Assembly (NCBI GenBank): GCA_002336845.1
Contig: DDEX01000057.1
Coordinates: 1-57,002 of the forward strand
Direction: 5' to 3'
DNA: 57,002 nt
Source: Rhodobacteraceae bacterium UBA1943
Lineage (GTDB): Bacteria; Pseudomonadota; Alphaproteobacteria; Rhodobacterales; Rhodobacteraceae
Made by a program: the position numbers and the translations under genes. The notes beneath the pieces were generated by a model. It was not told the origin of the DNA. It saw only the letters and a list, made by a program, of their open reading frames with translations, and did not search any database. Shown here piece by piece: positions 6,954-14,492 of the stretch. Numbering within the stretch: the stretch's first letter is position 1; every line of letters begins with the position of its first letter.

Positions 6954-7118
6954 ATGGATCTTCTTGGCATTGCCCTGGCCCTTGGCGGCTGGACCTGCCT
7001 TTTCATCGCCGCCCGCGTGGCCGTGGCCGATTTGGCCGACGCCCTCGATGCGCGCGAACGCACCGCGTTCGACGCCTCGGTCGCGCGCTGGGGCTATGTG
7101 GGCGAGGGGCGGCTGTAA
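6954..7118 (+). CDS. 54-aa single-pass membrane micro-protein
   Basis: The product begins MDLLGIALALGGWTCLFIAA, a hydrophobic segment of about 20 residues. A short amphipathic, charged helix follows (DLADALDARERTAF), with an aromatic end. An in-frame ATG at 6942 would add four residues. The TAA overlaps the next ATG (TAATG). The strongly GC-biased third positions support coding. The 110 bases before it (6844-6953) show no convincing gene. Confidence 0.55.
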   Translation: MDLLGIALALGGWTCLFIAARVAVADLADALDARERTAFDASVARWGYVGEGRL

Positions 7119-7381
7119 TGCAGTTCCCGGCCATTATCACCACCGACCAGGTGGCCCTGATGATCGGCACCACCGTGCCGCTGTTCCGTGCCAAGCGCGA
7201 ACACATGATCGAGGATCTGGGCTTTCCCGAACCGCTGCCCCATTGCGCCCGCCCGATGCGCTGGCGAACCAACCAGGTGCTCGCCTGGCTGGAGGCGCAG
7301 GGCCGCCCCCGCGACCTGCCCCCGCCAGAGCGCCCGATGGGGCCGAATGTGTTTCTGTTGGAAGAGGCAAGACGCGCATGA
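7118..7381 (+). CDS. AlpA-like excisionase/regulator
   Basis: This 87-aa protein reads like an AlpA/MerR-type winged helix: FPAIITTDQVALMIG, a loop, then LFRAKREHMIEDLGFPEP with a proline turn, and RWRTNQVLAWLEAQ at about 50-63. AlpA-type proteins regulate integrase expression or act as excisionases, and here the gene lies two genes upstream of the integrase. It overlaps both neighbours by a few bases. Which of the two roles applies cannot be told from sequence. Confidence 0.7.
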   Translation: MQFPAIITTDQVALMIGTTVPLFRAKREHMIEDLGFPEPLPHCARPMRWRTNQVLAWLEAQGRPRDLPPPERPMGPNVFLLEEARRA

Positions 7382-7620
7382 GCAAATTCACAATTATCGC
7401 CTGGAAGATGGCCGAGCATCTTATCGAGGCGGAGCCGGAAGAAGGTCCGGAGATCATCTCGATCCTGTTGTCGTCGCTCTGCGGCGCGCTCATGCAATCC
7501 GGCGGCCATCCGATCGAGCTTGCGCTCGCGCTTGCCGATGCGATCGCAAATGACGCCAAAGAGCAGATCAAATCCAGCTGGGCCAGCGTTGCGCAGGAAA
7601 TGGCGGCGAGGCAGCACTGA
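7378..7620 (+). CDS. Small helical element protein of 80 aa
   Basis: This all-helical, acidic protein starts MSKFTIIAWKMAEHLIEAEP, with a leucine/alanine-rich middle (IISILLSSLCGALM). It is linked to AlpA and the integrase gene by overlapping stop and start codons. There is no helix-turn-helix or other motif. The family is not recognised; a helper of integration or excision is possible only by position. Confidence 0.55.
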   Translation: MSKFTIIAWKMAEHLIEAEPEEGPEIISILLSSLCGALMQSGGHPIELALALADAIANDAKEQIKSSWASVAQEMAARQH

Positions 7621-8822
7621 TGGCATCGGCGCGTAAACCCACCACCGGGCGCAAGCCGAAAACCCCTGTTGGTCTGCGCCAGCGGGCGCGCTCCGATGGG
7701 TCGATCCGCGTCTGGTGGGAACCCACGCCAGAGGCACGCAAGCTGGGGTTTGCGGTGGTGGACCTGGACTTCAACCGCATGTCCTGGTCGCGCGATCAGG
7801 CCACAAAGCTGAACAAACAGGTGGTCGAGGCGCAGGCCAAGGGCGGCAAGGCCACGCAAAAGGCCCGCCGCGCCAGCCGCACGATCGACGATCTGATTGC
7901 CGACTATAAGGCCAGCCCGCATTTCCAGGCCAATCTCGCCGAGAAAACCCGCACCAGCTATGGCGTCCTGATGTTGCAGGTGTCGGACAAGTGGGGGGCC
8001 TATCGGGCCATCGACTTCGACAAGGCGACGATGAAGGCCTGGTATCAGACCCTGTTCAATTCCAAGGGCACCCGGATGGCGCAGGCGCTGATCCGAATGA
8101 TGTCCATCCTGTTCAGCCATGCCGAAGAACTGGAATGGCGGCCGGAAAACACCAACCCGTGTTATCGGCTCAAGGTGGTCACGCCCGATCCCCGGTCGCG
8201 CGCAGGTGCGGAACAGGAACTTGCCGCCCTGCTGGATGGAGCAGACAAGCTGGGCCTCAAGGCCATGGGGCTGGCGATCCGGCTGGCGATCTATCAGGGC
8301 CAGCGGCAGACCGACATACGGCTGGCCAAGCGCGGGGCCTTCACCTTGCAGCCGTGGCAGGCCAGCAAGGTCTGGGTGTGGAAGCTGCGCCGGCAAAAGC
8401 GGGGCAATGACGGGGTGATGATGGTCAATCCCGCGCTGGTCCCCCAGCTGCGCGCGGTCCTGGCCGATACCAGCCACGGCGGCCAGCCGCAGGATCTGCT
8501 GTTGATCGACGAGGCGACCGGCCAACCCTACAGCGAAACGCTGTTCAACGTGCGCTGGCGCGCGGTGCGCGATTGGGCGGCCGACCCCGAGAAAGGCAAC
8601 TGCCCCGGCATCGCCAGCCTGCAATTCCGCGACCTGCGCCGAACCTTCGGCGTTCTGGCCCGTGCTGGCGGCGCCAGCCGCGACGACGTGGGTGACGTCC
8701 TGGGCAACTCGGCCGCCGTCAATCCTCTGCTGGGCGAAACCTACATGCCCGCCAGTTTCGAAACCGCCAGCCGCGCGATCGCGGCGGTGAAAGCCCCCAA
8801 AGCAGGAAGGAAAAAGGGATGA
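7620..8822 (+). CDS. int: Tyrosine integrase of the element
   Basis: This 400-aa phage-type integrase should catalyse insertion into, and excision from, the tRNA-Asn gene located 960 bases downstream. The N-terminal 60 residues are basic (arm-binding type), and a SAM-like core-binding domain lies at about 90-180. The catalytic domain shows the first Arg in IYQGQRQTDI (about 228), the FRDLRRTFG box (about 336-344, where Asp stands for the more usual His), LGNS in place of LGHS, and the nucleophile Tyr in GETYMP (about 375). Length and layout are normal for the family. The ATG overlaps the previous stop (TGATG). A stop-start overlap also leads into the next gene. Confidence 0.9.
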   Translation: MASARKPTTGRKPKTPVGLRQRARSDGSIRVWWEPTPEARKLGFAVVDLDFNRMSWSRDQATKLNKQVVEAQAKGGKATQKARRASRTIDDLIADYKASPHFQANLAEKTRTSYGVLMLQVSDKWGAYRAIDFDKATMKAWYQTLFNSKGTRMAQALIRMMSILFSHAEELEWRPENTNPCYRLKVVTPDPRSRAGAEQELAALLDGADKLGLKAMGLAIRLAIYQGQRQTDIRLAKRGAFTLQPWQASKVWVWKLRRQKRGNDGVMMVNPALVPQLRAVLADTSHGGQPQDLLLIDEATGQPYSETLFNVRWRAVRDWAADPEKGNCPGIASLQFRDLRRTFGVLARAGGASRDDVGDVLGNSAAVNPLLGETYMPASFETASRAIAAVKAPKAGRKKG

Positions 8823-8938
8823 TCGCCATCCTTCAACTGCGCATCGGCACCGTCACCTGGCAGGGCACGGCGGCCGACCTCGATTTTTGGCGGAAGCAAT
8901 TGCTATCCGTCCCCAATCCCCAACCGAAAGGAAACTGA
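8819..8938 (+). CDS. 39-aa micro-protein after the integrase
   Basis: The ATG at 8819 overlaps the integrase stop by four bases. The product (MIAILQLRIGTVTWQGTAAD and 19 more residues) has a beta-hairpin-like start, then an aromatic and basic stretch (LDFWRKQLL). A GAAAGGAAA sequence near its end serves as ribosome site for the next gene. Coding is plausible because of the tight coupling; function is unknown. Confidence 0.45.
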   Translation: MIAILQLRIGTVTWQGTAADLDFWRKQLLSVPNPQPKGN

Positions 8939-8939
8939 C

Positions 8940-9239
8940 ATGCGCCGCATGATGCTGGCCGCCACGGCCACGCTTGCCCTTTTCGCGACTGCTGCAGGGG
9001 CTATCCCCGGCAGCACACAGAACCCGGACGGAAGCTGGACCGGCCCGAACGGGGAAGATCTCGGCGGCGGCAACCCGCCCGCGCCGGAACCCAAGGCCAG
9101 CCCGCGCGAAGGCAACCCCATGGGCGTGCTGCACTGCGGCTGCGGCTATGTGGTGATCTTGCGCGATGGGGTCAGCAAGGCGGCCGCGCGCGAAGCCTGC
9201 GAGCGGGCCGTGCCGGTGGGAAAGGAGTGCGGGCGGTGA
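8940..9239 (+). CDS. Secreted cysteine-containing element protein of 99 aa
   Basis: A clear signal peptide (MRRMMLATATLALFATAAG-like, cleavage expected near residue 21) precedes a proline/glycine-rich segment (PNGEDLGGGNPPAPEPK). A C-terminal domain with cysteines follows (LHCGCGY, then ACERAVPVGKECG) that could form two disulfides in the periplasm. The ATG follows the previous stop by one base. It is unusual cargo directly beside an integrase. The family is not recognised. Confidence 0.6.
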   Translation: MRRMMLAATATLALFATAAGAIPGSTQNPDGSWTGPNGEDLGGGNPPAPEPKASPREGNPMGVLHCGCGYVVILRDGVSKAAAREACERAVPVGKECGR

Positions 9240-9466
9240 GCGACCTGTCGATCGTCGGCCTCGGCGGCTCTTACCGCGTGCTGGCGGATGGTCGAGCGCA
9301 ACCCGGCCACTACACCAGCGCGGGCAATGCGATTGCCGCCTTGCCGGGCGTCCAGCGCCGCCTGCGGCCCATCACACGCCGCGCCTGCCTGTGCTGTGGC
9401 CAGCCGTTCAACAGCTTCGGTCCGGGCAACCGGCTTTGCAGGCCCTGCAAGGAGGGGGTGGAATGA
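9236..9466 (+). CDS. Small zinc-finger element protein of 76 aa
   Basis: The GTG at 9236 overlaps the previous stop by four bases. The C-terminal 30 residues hold a CxxC...CxxC zinc finger (CLCCGQPFNSFGPGNRLCRPC), a type common in small phage proteins. The first 45 residues (SDLSIVGLGGSYRVLADGR) look like a small beta domain. It probably binds nucleic acid or a protein partner; no specific role can be assigned. An in-frame start at 9227 would add three residues. Confidence 0.6.
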   Translation: MSDLSIVGLGGSYRVLADGRAQPGHYTSAGNAIAALPGVQRRLRPITRRACLCCGQPFNSFGPGNRLCRPCKEGVE

Positions 9467-9606
9467 TGCTGGCCACCGCCTTTGGCCTGTTCTTCGGCTC
9501 GATCATCCTGGCCGCTGGCGTCGGCCTGGTCGTGATCTTCGCGCTCGCCGCCCTCGATGAGGTTGACGAGGGCGAATACAATCCGCACGGGGGCAACCAT
9601 GACTGA
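9463..9606 (+). CDS. 47-aa single-pass membrane micro-protein
   Basis: The ATG overlaps the preceding stop by four bases. The product has one strongly hydrophobic segment (about 5-31: TAFGLFFGSIILAAGVGLVV) and an acidic, histidine-ending tail (LDEVDEGEYNPHGGNHD). This layout fits a small inner membrane protein with a cytoplasmic tail. It is the last gene of the rightward operon before the terminator. The family is not recognised. Confidence 0.5.
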   Translation: MMLATAFGLFFGSIILAAGVGLVVIFALAALDEVDEGEYNPHGGNHD

Positions 9607-9645
9607 CTATCCGCAGCCCGTCTGAAAGACTCAAACCTCAAAAGC

Positions 9646-9673
9646 AAAAGGCCGGGCATCGCCCCGGCCTTTG
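9646..9673. terminator. Intrinsic terminator closing the integrase operon
   Basis: GGCCGGG (9650-9656) and CCCGGCC (9663-9669) pair around a six-base loop, with four A before and a short T tract after. It can act in both directions and ends the rightward operon before the tRNA. Confidence 0.75.
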
Positions 9674-9701
9674 TCGTTTCACCCAGCAGCAATTGACTTT
9701 T

Positions 9702-9751
9702 CCGTCCGACTCGGACGCATTCGGACGGCTCGGACGCATACAATTGTATGC
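9702..9751. repeat. Phased TCGGACG repeats and palindrome next to the attachment site
   Basis: TCGGACG occurs at 9711, 9721 and 9730, about ten bases apart, with an inverted copy at 9703-9709. CCGTCCGA (9702-9709) and TCGGACGG (9721-9728) form a perfect inverted repeat. Directly after is the perfect 16-bp palindrome GCATACAATTGTATGC (9736-9751). The cluster lies between the integrase operon and the tRNA 3' end, where arm-type integrase or excisionase sites are expected. Confidence 0.6.
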
Positions 9752-9780
9752 CATAACTATCTAACGATTTCAGGAAGTTA

Positions 9781-9855
9781 TGGCTCCGGCGGTAGGGATC
9801 GAACCTACGACCAATTGATTAACAGTCAACTGCTCTACCGCTGAGCTACGCCGGA
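9781..9855 (-). tRNA. tRNA-Asn (GTT), integration site of the element
   Basis: The minus strand reads a full cloverleaf: TCCGGCGTAGCTCAGCGGTA at the 5' end, anticodon GTT at 9821-9823 in the loop CTGTTAA, the T arm GGTTCGATCC, and encoded CCA at 9781-9783. Its 3' end points at the integrase, the usual geometry for a tRNA used as attachment site. The matching repeat at the other end of the element would be outside the window. Confidence 0.95.
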
Positions 9856-9925
9856 ACACGGGCGCTGTATAGCGGCGGGTTTCGGGGGCGGCAAGGGGGT
9901 GATGCGCAGAAATTTCGTCGGGATG

Positions 9926-10795
9926 TCACATCCGGCGAAAGACCGATCGGGCAGAGAGGGGGGAAGGGGCGGTGACGAAATTTCTGTCTGCCAGATCAAG
10001 GAGATGCGCCAGAACATTGCGCTCGGCTGCGGGCAGAAGCGCGGGTGGCGTGTCGCGATAGATGGCGCGGGCAAGGGTGGCGGCATCGGCGGGGGTTGGC
10101 GTCAGGGCGGCAAGAACCTCGGCCTCTCTGGCTTCGCGGTGCCGGTACAGATCTTGCAGGCGGGTCAACGGGGCCTCGACGGCAGGGCCATGGCCGGGAA
10201 GCATCTGCCGCCAGTCGCGCGCCATAAGGCGGCGCAGCGAGGCCATGTAGGCCCCCATGTCCCCGTCCGGAGGAGAGATCAGCGAACTGGCCCAGCCCAT
10301 CGCCAGATCGCCGGAGAACAGCAGCCCTTCGGTGGCAAAGCACAGATGGTTGGCGCTGTGGCCGGGGGTGTGCAAGACCTCGATCCTCAGGCAGCCAAGG
10401 TGCAGGTGCTCGCCATCGGCCAGGTGTTGGTCGGGGGTGAAACTGTGGTCAAGCCCCTCGCCTCCGCCGGTCAGTCCCTGGGCTTGCAGGCGCGCCATCA
10501 GGGCGGACTGACCGGCCCCGACAGGGCCAAAGGCCAGCACCGGCGCGCCGGTGGCCTGTGACAGCGAAGGCGCGAGGGCAGAGTGATCCAGATGGGCATG
10601 GCTGACCAGGATCGCCCCGATCCGCTCTCCCGGTTCCAGAGCGGCGAGGATGGCCGTCTGATGCGCTGGCAGGTCGGGGCCGGGGTCGATCACCGCCACC
10701 ATATTGCCCCGCGATACCAGCCATGTGTTGGTGCCGGTATGGGTCATGGGCGAAGGGTTTGGGGCACGGACCAGCCGAACGTGCGTTTCCGTCAT
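9926..10795 (-). CDS. MBL-fold metallohydrolase (LACTB2-like)
   Basis: This 289-aa metallo-beta-lactamase-fold hydrolase has the metal motif SHAHLDH at 65-71 and further ligands in TPGHSANH (about 147), the Asp of FSGDLAMGW, and LPGHGP (about 208). A C-terminal winged-helix-like tail follows (about 235-289), as in LACTB2-like RNases and related thioesterases. Substrate is not predictable from sequence. The start at 10793-10795 gives the usual N-terminus (TETHVRLVRAPNPSPMTHTG); longer frames are shadows of the divergent kinase gene, which starts 45 bases away. Confidence 0.85.
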   Translation of the reverse strand: MTETHVRLVRAPNPSPMTHTGTNTWLVSRGNMVAVIDPGPDLPAHQTAILAALEPGERIGAILVSHAHLDHSALAPSLSQATGAPVLAFGPVGAGQSALMARLQAQGLTGGGEGLDHSFTPDQHLADGEHLHLGCLRIEVLHTPGHSANHLCFATEGLLFSGDLAMGWASSLISPPDGDMGAYMASLRRLMARDWRQMLPGHGPAVEAPLTRLQDLYRHREAREAEVLAALTPTPADAATLARAIYRDTPPALLPAAERNVLAHLLDLADRNFVTAPSPLSARSVFRRM

Positions 10796-10840
10796 TGGCT
10801 GCCCTTTCCCTGTGCCCGTCACGGCGCTAGTGTTGCGCCC

Positions 10841-12163
10841 ATGTCCCTGCGCCTCAAGCCCCTTTTGCCGCATGGCCTGTTTGGCCGGGCCGCGTTGATC
10901 CTGATCCTGCCGGTGGTGGTGATCCAGTTGATCGTCGCAACCATCTTCATCCAGCGCCATTTCGAAGGCGTGACCCGCCAGATGAGCGACAGCATCGCCA
11001 TCGAGATTCGTCATTTGCTGGATGAGGTGACAAAAGAACCCGGTATCGCGGCGGCACAGCACCGGGCGGCCGAGATCGGTGCGGCGCTGGAGTTGCAGGT
11101 CGCCTTGCCGGGGCGGGCGGTTCCGGCCGCCGACAGCCGGGAATACTGGGATTGGTCGGGGCGGGTGGTGATTGACACGCTGCGCAGCCGGCTGCCCGAG
11201 TTGCAGGTGGTGGACCTGACCTCTGACAGCCGGGCGGTGCAGGCCTGGTTCGCCACACCGCATGGAGAGATGGAGGTATTGCTGGATCGCCGCCGGGTCT
11301 CTGCCTCGAACCCGCATCAGCTTTTGGTGTTGATGATGCTGGCTTCGGCACTGATGACGGCGGTTGCCTATGTGTTTCTGCGCAATCAGTTGACCCCGAT
11401 CACCCGGCTGGCCCGCGCGGCAGAGGCCTTTGGCAAGGGGCAGACGGTGCCCTATCGCCCGCGCGGGGCCACCGAGGTGCGGGCGGCGGGAAATGCCTTT
11501 TTGGACATGCGTGCAAGGATCGAGCGGCAGATCGAGACGCGCACCATGATGCTGTCGGGGGTCAGCCACGACCTGCGCACACCGCTGACGCGGATGAAAC
11601 TGGCCCTGTCCCTGATGCCCGAGGATGAGGAGACGGCGGCGCTGGGGCGCGACGTGCAGCAGATGGAGCGGATGGTGGATGAGTTTCTGGCCTTTGCCAG
11701 AGGCGATGCCATGGAAGAGGCCGCCCCCGTCGATCCGGTCGCCCTGTTGCGCGAGGTGGCTGCAATGGCCTCTCTCAATGGCCGCGCGGTGACGGTAGGG
11801 GCGCTGGATTGGCCAGGGGGGCAGATAAGGTTGCGCGATCAGGCGGTTCGACGGGCGCTTGAAAACCTGATCGGCAATGCGCAACGCTATGGACAAAAGA
11901 TCGAGGTCTCGCTGAGCACCACCGACCGTGCGCTGCGCTTCGTGGTGGAAGATGACGGTCCGGGCATTGCCAAGGAACAGCGGGAAGAGGCGATCCAGCC
12001 CTTTCGTCGGCTGGACGTCGCGCGTGATCCGAACATGGGGGCGGGCGTCGGACTGGGCCTTTCGATCGCGGCCGATGTCGCGCGCAGTCACGGCGGGGCG
12101 CTGCGTTTGCTCGATTCCGAAAGGCTGGGTGGTTTGCGCGCAGAGTTGTCGCTGGCGCGCTAG
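10841..12163 (+). CDS. EnvZ-like sensor histidine kinase
   Basis: This 440-aa inner membrane kinase has a first transmembrane helix at about 15-40 (RAALILILPVVVIQLIVATI), a periplasmic domain, a second helix at about 155-175, then a HAMP domain. Phospho-acceptor His243 lies in GVSHDLRTPLTRMK. ATP-binding boxes are ENLIGNAQRYG (N), DDGPGIA (G1) and GVGLGLSIA (G2). It resembles EnvZ of the OmpR/EnvZ pair, but no response regulator is adjacent. Its TAG overlaps the stop codon of ynjD on the opposite strand (12160-12163). The signal sensed is unknown. Confidence 0.88.
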   Translation: MSLRLKPLLPHGLFGRAALILILPVVVIQLIVATIFIQRHFEGVTRQMSDSIAIEIRHLLDEVTKEPGIAAAQHRAAEIGAALELQVALPGRAVPAADSREYWDWSGRVVIDTLRSRLPELQVVDLTSDSRAVQAWFATPHGEMEVLLDRRRVSASNPHQLLVLMMLASALMTAVAYVFLRNQLTPITRLARAAEAFGKGQTVPYRPRGATEVRAAGNAFLDMRARIERQIETRTMMLSGVSHDLRTPLTRMKLALSLMPEDEETAALGRDVQQMERMVDEFLAFARGDAMEEAAPVDPVALLREVAAMASLNGRAVTVGALDWPGGQIRLRDQAVRRALENLIGNAQRYGQKIEVSLSTTDRALRFVVEDDGPGIAKEQREEAIQPFRRLDVARDPNMGAGVGLGLSIAADVARSHGGALRLLDSERLGGLRAELSLAR

Positions 12164-12810
12164 GGGCTGACCTGCTGACCGAATAGCGACAGAACCGGGC
12201 CGCCCGCCGCTGCGGCATCGGCTGCGTCATGCGTGACCAGGATCACCGGCAGGTGGCGCGTCGCATCGAAGGTTGCCTGACGGATTTGCGCACGCAAAGA
12301 GGCGTCAAGGCGGGCAAACGGTTCGTCCAGCAACAGGGCCTCGGGGTTTGCCAGCAGCGCGCGCAGCAGCGCAACCCGCGCCCGTTGGCCGCCCGACAGG
12401 GTGGCGGGGTCGCGGGTGGCAAAACCTGCCAGCCCGGCCGCGGCCAGCGCCTGCTCAATCCGCTCCCGGCGCTGGTTGCGCGTGCCACCGGGCGCAAGGC
12501 CGAACAGCAAGTTCTGGCCGACCGACAAATGCGGAAACAGCAGGTCGTCCTGAAACAGAAGGCCGATCCGGCGCGCGGCGGTGGGCAGGGCGGTCACATC
12601 CCGCCCGTTCAGCAGAATGCGCCCTGTCGCGTGAAACCCGGCGGGCAAAGCGCCGATCAACGCCCGTAGAAGTGTGGATTTCCCCGCGCCAGAGGGCGCC
12701 ATCACGGTCAGAACCGCGCCGGGACGAACAGCGAGATCAAGGTGCGCCAGCACGTCTGTCCCGTGAAAAAGGGTCAGATCTTGCAGGACGAGGCCATCGG
12801 CGGGGCTCAT
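12160..12810 (-). CDS. ynjD: ABC transporter ATP-binding protein YnjD
   Basis: This 216-aa ABC ATPase is close to the 217 aa of E. coli YnjD. Walker A is PSGAGKST (39-46), the signature is LSGGQRARVALLRALL, and Walker B is ALLLDEPFA with the usual switch His in VTHDAADA. It would power the permease encoded just upstream (four-base overlap). The set BCD, in this order and with a ynjF-like gene alongside, matches the uncharacterised E. coli ynj cluster. ThiQ or other small ABC ATPases are similar, but the binding protein decides the family here. Confidence 0.82.
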   Translation of the reverse strand: MSPADGLVLQDLTLFHGTDVLAHLDLAVRPGAVLTVMAPSGAGKSTLLRALIGALPAGFHATGRILLNGRDVTALPTAARRIGLLFQDDLLFPHLSVGQNLLFGLAPGGTRNQRRERIEQALAAAGLAGFATRDPATLSGGQRARVALLRALLANPEALLLDEPFARLDASLRAQIRQATFDATRHLPVILVTHDAADAAAAGGPVLSLFGQQVSP

Positions 12811-14492
12811 CTTTCCGCCTCGGCCAGCAGGGCGCGGCGGTTGGCAAAGACCCATCGCGGCACGGCCAGAGCAAGGGCAAAGGCCAGCGCAGGCAGCGCC
12901 AGTTGGGAGATCGCAAAGGCGCCGATCAGACGCCGGTTGCCGCCCGACGACAAGGCCACGGCCTCGACCGTCAGGGTGCCGACGCGGCCACCGCCGACCA
13001 TCAGCGTCGGCAGATACTGCCCGGCCGAGACCGCGACCCCCAGGGCCGCTGCCGTCAGCACCGGCCCCAGCAGAATCGGCAGCCGCAAGCGCCAGAAGAT
13101 CCGCGCCGGGCTTGCGCCCAGGGTGGCGGCGGTCAGGCCATGGCGGTGGTCCCAGCCGCGAAAGGCGGGGGCCAGCGACAGAAAGACATAAGGAAGAACG
13201 AACAGCAGATGCACGGCCATGACGGCAAGGGGCGTGCCCTCGACCCCAAGGCGCAAGGCGATCACCTGCAAGCCCGGCATGACCGCAATCTGCGGCAGCA
13301 ACAGGGGCAGATACAGGGTGCGTTCGGCCCAGCGGCCGGGGGACTGGCCCCACCCTTGTTCGAACTGAAGGCTGGCAAGCACCACGGCCAGCGCCACGCC
13401 GGTTGCACCAAGCGCGATGGCAGTGGTCAACCACAGGCTGTCGGTCAGTGCGGGCAGGGCGCGTGTCCAGGGCTGCAAGGTCAACCCTCGTGGCAGCGCC
13501 GCCGGAAACTGCCAGTCGCCTGCAACCGACCAGAGGGCCAGCCCAGCCAGCGACAGGGCCAGGACCCCCGCCAGCCCGAAGCCAAGGCCCTGCGCGGCCC
13601 GCGTGGCCATGGCATCGGTCCCGGTGGCCCGCGCCCCGCGCGCGATATGGCCCCGCAGCAGGGCACGGCCCAGCCCTTCGCCGCCCCGCCACAACAGCAT
13701 TGCCGCCAGCACCAGCGAAAGTTGCAGGATCGCCGCAGCCGAGGCGACGGGCAAGTGTCTCAGGCTGGCATCGCTCAGCCAGTCGGCAATCTGGACAGAA
13801 AGCGTCGGGGGCAGGCCGGGCCCAAGGATCATCGCCATTTCCACCGTGGTCATGCCATAGGCCAGAACCGCCATCACCGGCAGACGCAGGCGGGCATAAA
13901 GCGCTGGCCACACCCCGACGGCAAAGGCCGACAGCCGGCCATGGCCCAGGGCAGATCCCAGCAGCAGGCGCGGCGCCGGCGCGCAGGCGGGCAGGGCGGC
14001 CAGCGCCATCAGCAAGAGAAACGGCATTTCCTTGGCAACCAGCCCCAGCGTCAGCGCCAGCCCCATCGGGTCGTTCAGCGTCATCAGATCGGGTGGCTGG
14101 CGCCAGCCCGTGGCCCAGGGCGACAGCAGGCGTGCAATCCAGCCCGAAGGCGCCAGCAGAAAGGCCAGCCCCAGCGCCGCCGCCGCATGGGGTACGGCCA
14201 ACAGCGGCGACAGCATCCGCCGCAGCGGCGCGAAGCCGGGGCGGTCGTGCAGCATCGCCACGATAAGTGCCGTCAGGCCCAGCGAAACGACCGTCGCGGC
14301 AAGGCCCGTGCCCGCCGAAAGCGCCACCGCGCGCGACAGGCCGCGCCATTCCGCCAGCGCGGCAAATCCGCCGTCAAGCGCCGGGGCAAAACCTACCACC
14401 AGCCCGGCCAGCATGGGCAGCGCGAACATGGTCAGTGCCAGCCAGGGCAAGGCACTGACCATCCGCGGCTTGCCGCCCTGCCGCACGATCAC
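12807..14492 (-). CDS. ynjC: ABC transporter permease YnjC (fused two-domain)
   Basis: This 561-aa integral membrane protein has two homologous permease halves, each with about six helices and an EAA-type loop. The first half has EMPFLLLMALAAL and the second has ATLGASPARIFWRLRLP at about 460-480. Like ThiP and E. coli YnjC it is a fused dimer, so one protein forms the whole channel. The start is a GTG at 14490-14492 overlapping the ynjB stop by four bases. The substrate is unknown. Confidence 0.8.
   Translation of the reverse strand: MIVRQGGKPRMVSALPWLALTMFALPMLAGLVVGFAPALDGGFAALAEWRGLSRAVALSAGTGLAATVVSLGLTALIVAMLHDRPGFAPLRRMLSPLLAVPHAAAALGLAFLLAPSGWIARLLSPWATGWRQPPDLMTLNDPMGLALTLGLVAKEMPFLLLMALAALPACAPAPRLLLGSALGHGRLSAFAVGVWPALYARLRLPVMAVLAYGMTTVEMAMILGPGLPPTLSVQIADWLSDASLRHLPVASAAAILQLSLVLAAMLLWRGGEGLGRALLRGHIARGARATGTDAMATRAAQGLGFGLAGVLALSLAGLALWSVAGDWQFPAALPRGLTLQPWTRALPALTDSLWLTTAIALGATGVALAVVLASLQFEQGWGQSPGRWAERTLYLPLLLPQIAVMPGLQVIALRLGVEGTPLAVMAVHLLFVLPYVFLSLAPAFRGWDHRHGLTAATLGASPARIFWRLRLPILLGPVLTAAALGVAVSAGQYLPTLMVGGGRVGTLTVEAVALSSGGNRRLIGAFAISQLALPALAFALALAVPRWVFANRRALLAEAER

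Noticed and set aside
9599..9625. An eight-codon ATG frame after the last gene of the element
   Set aside because: Too short, with no sign of selection.
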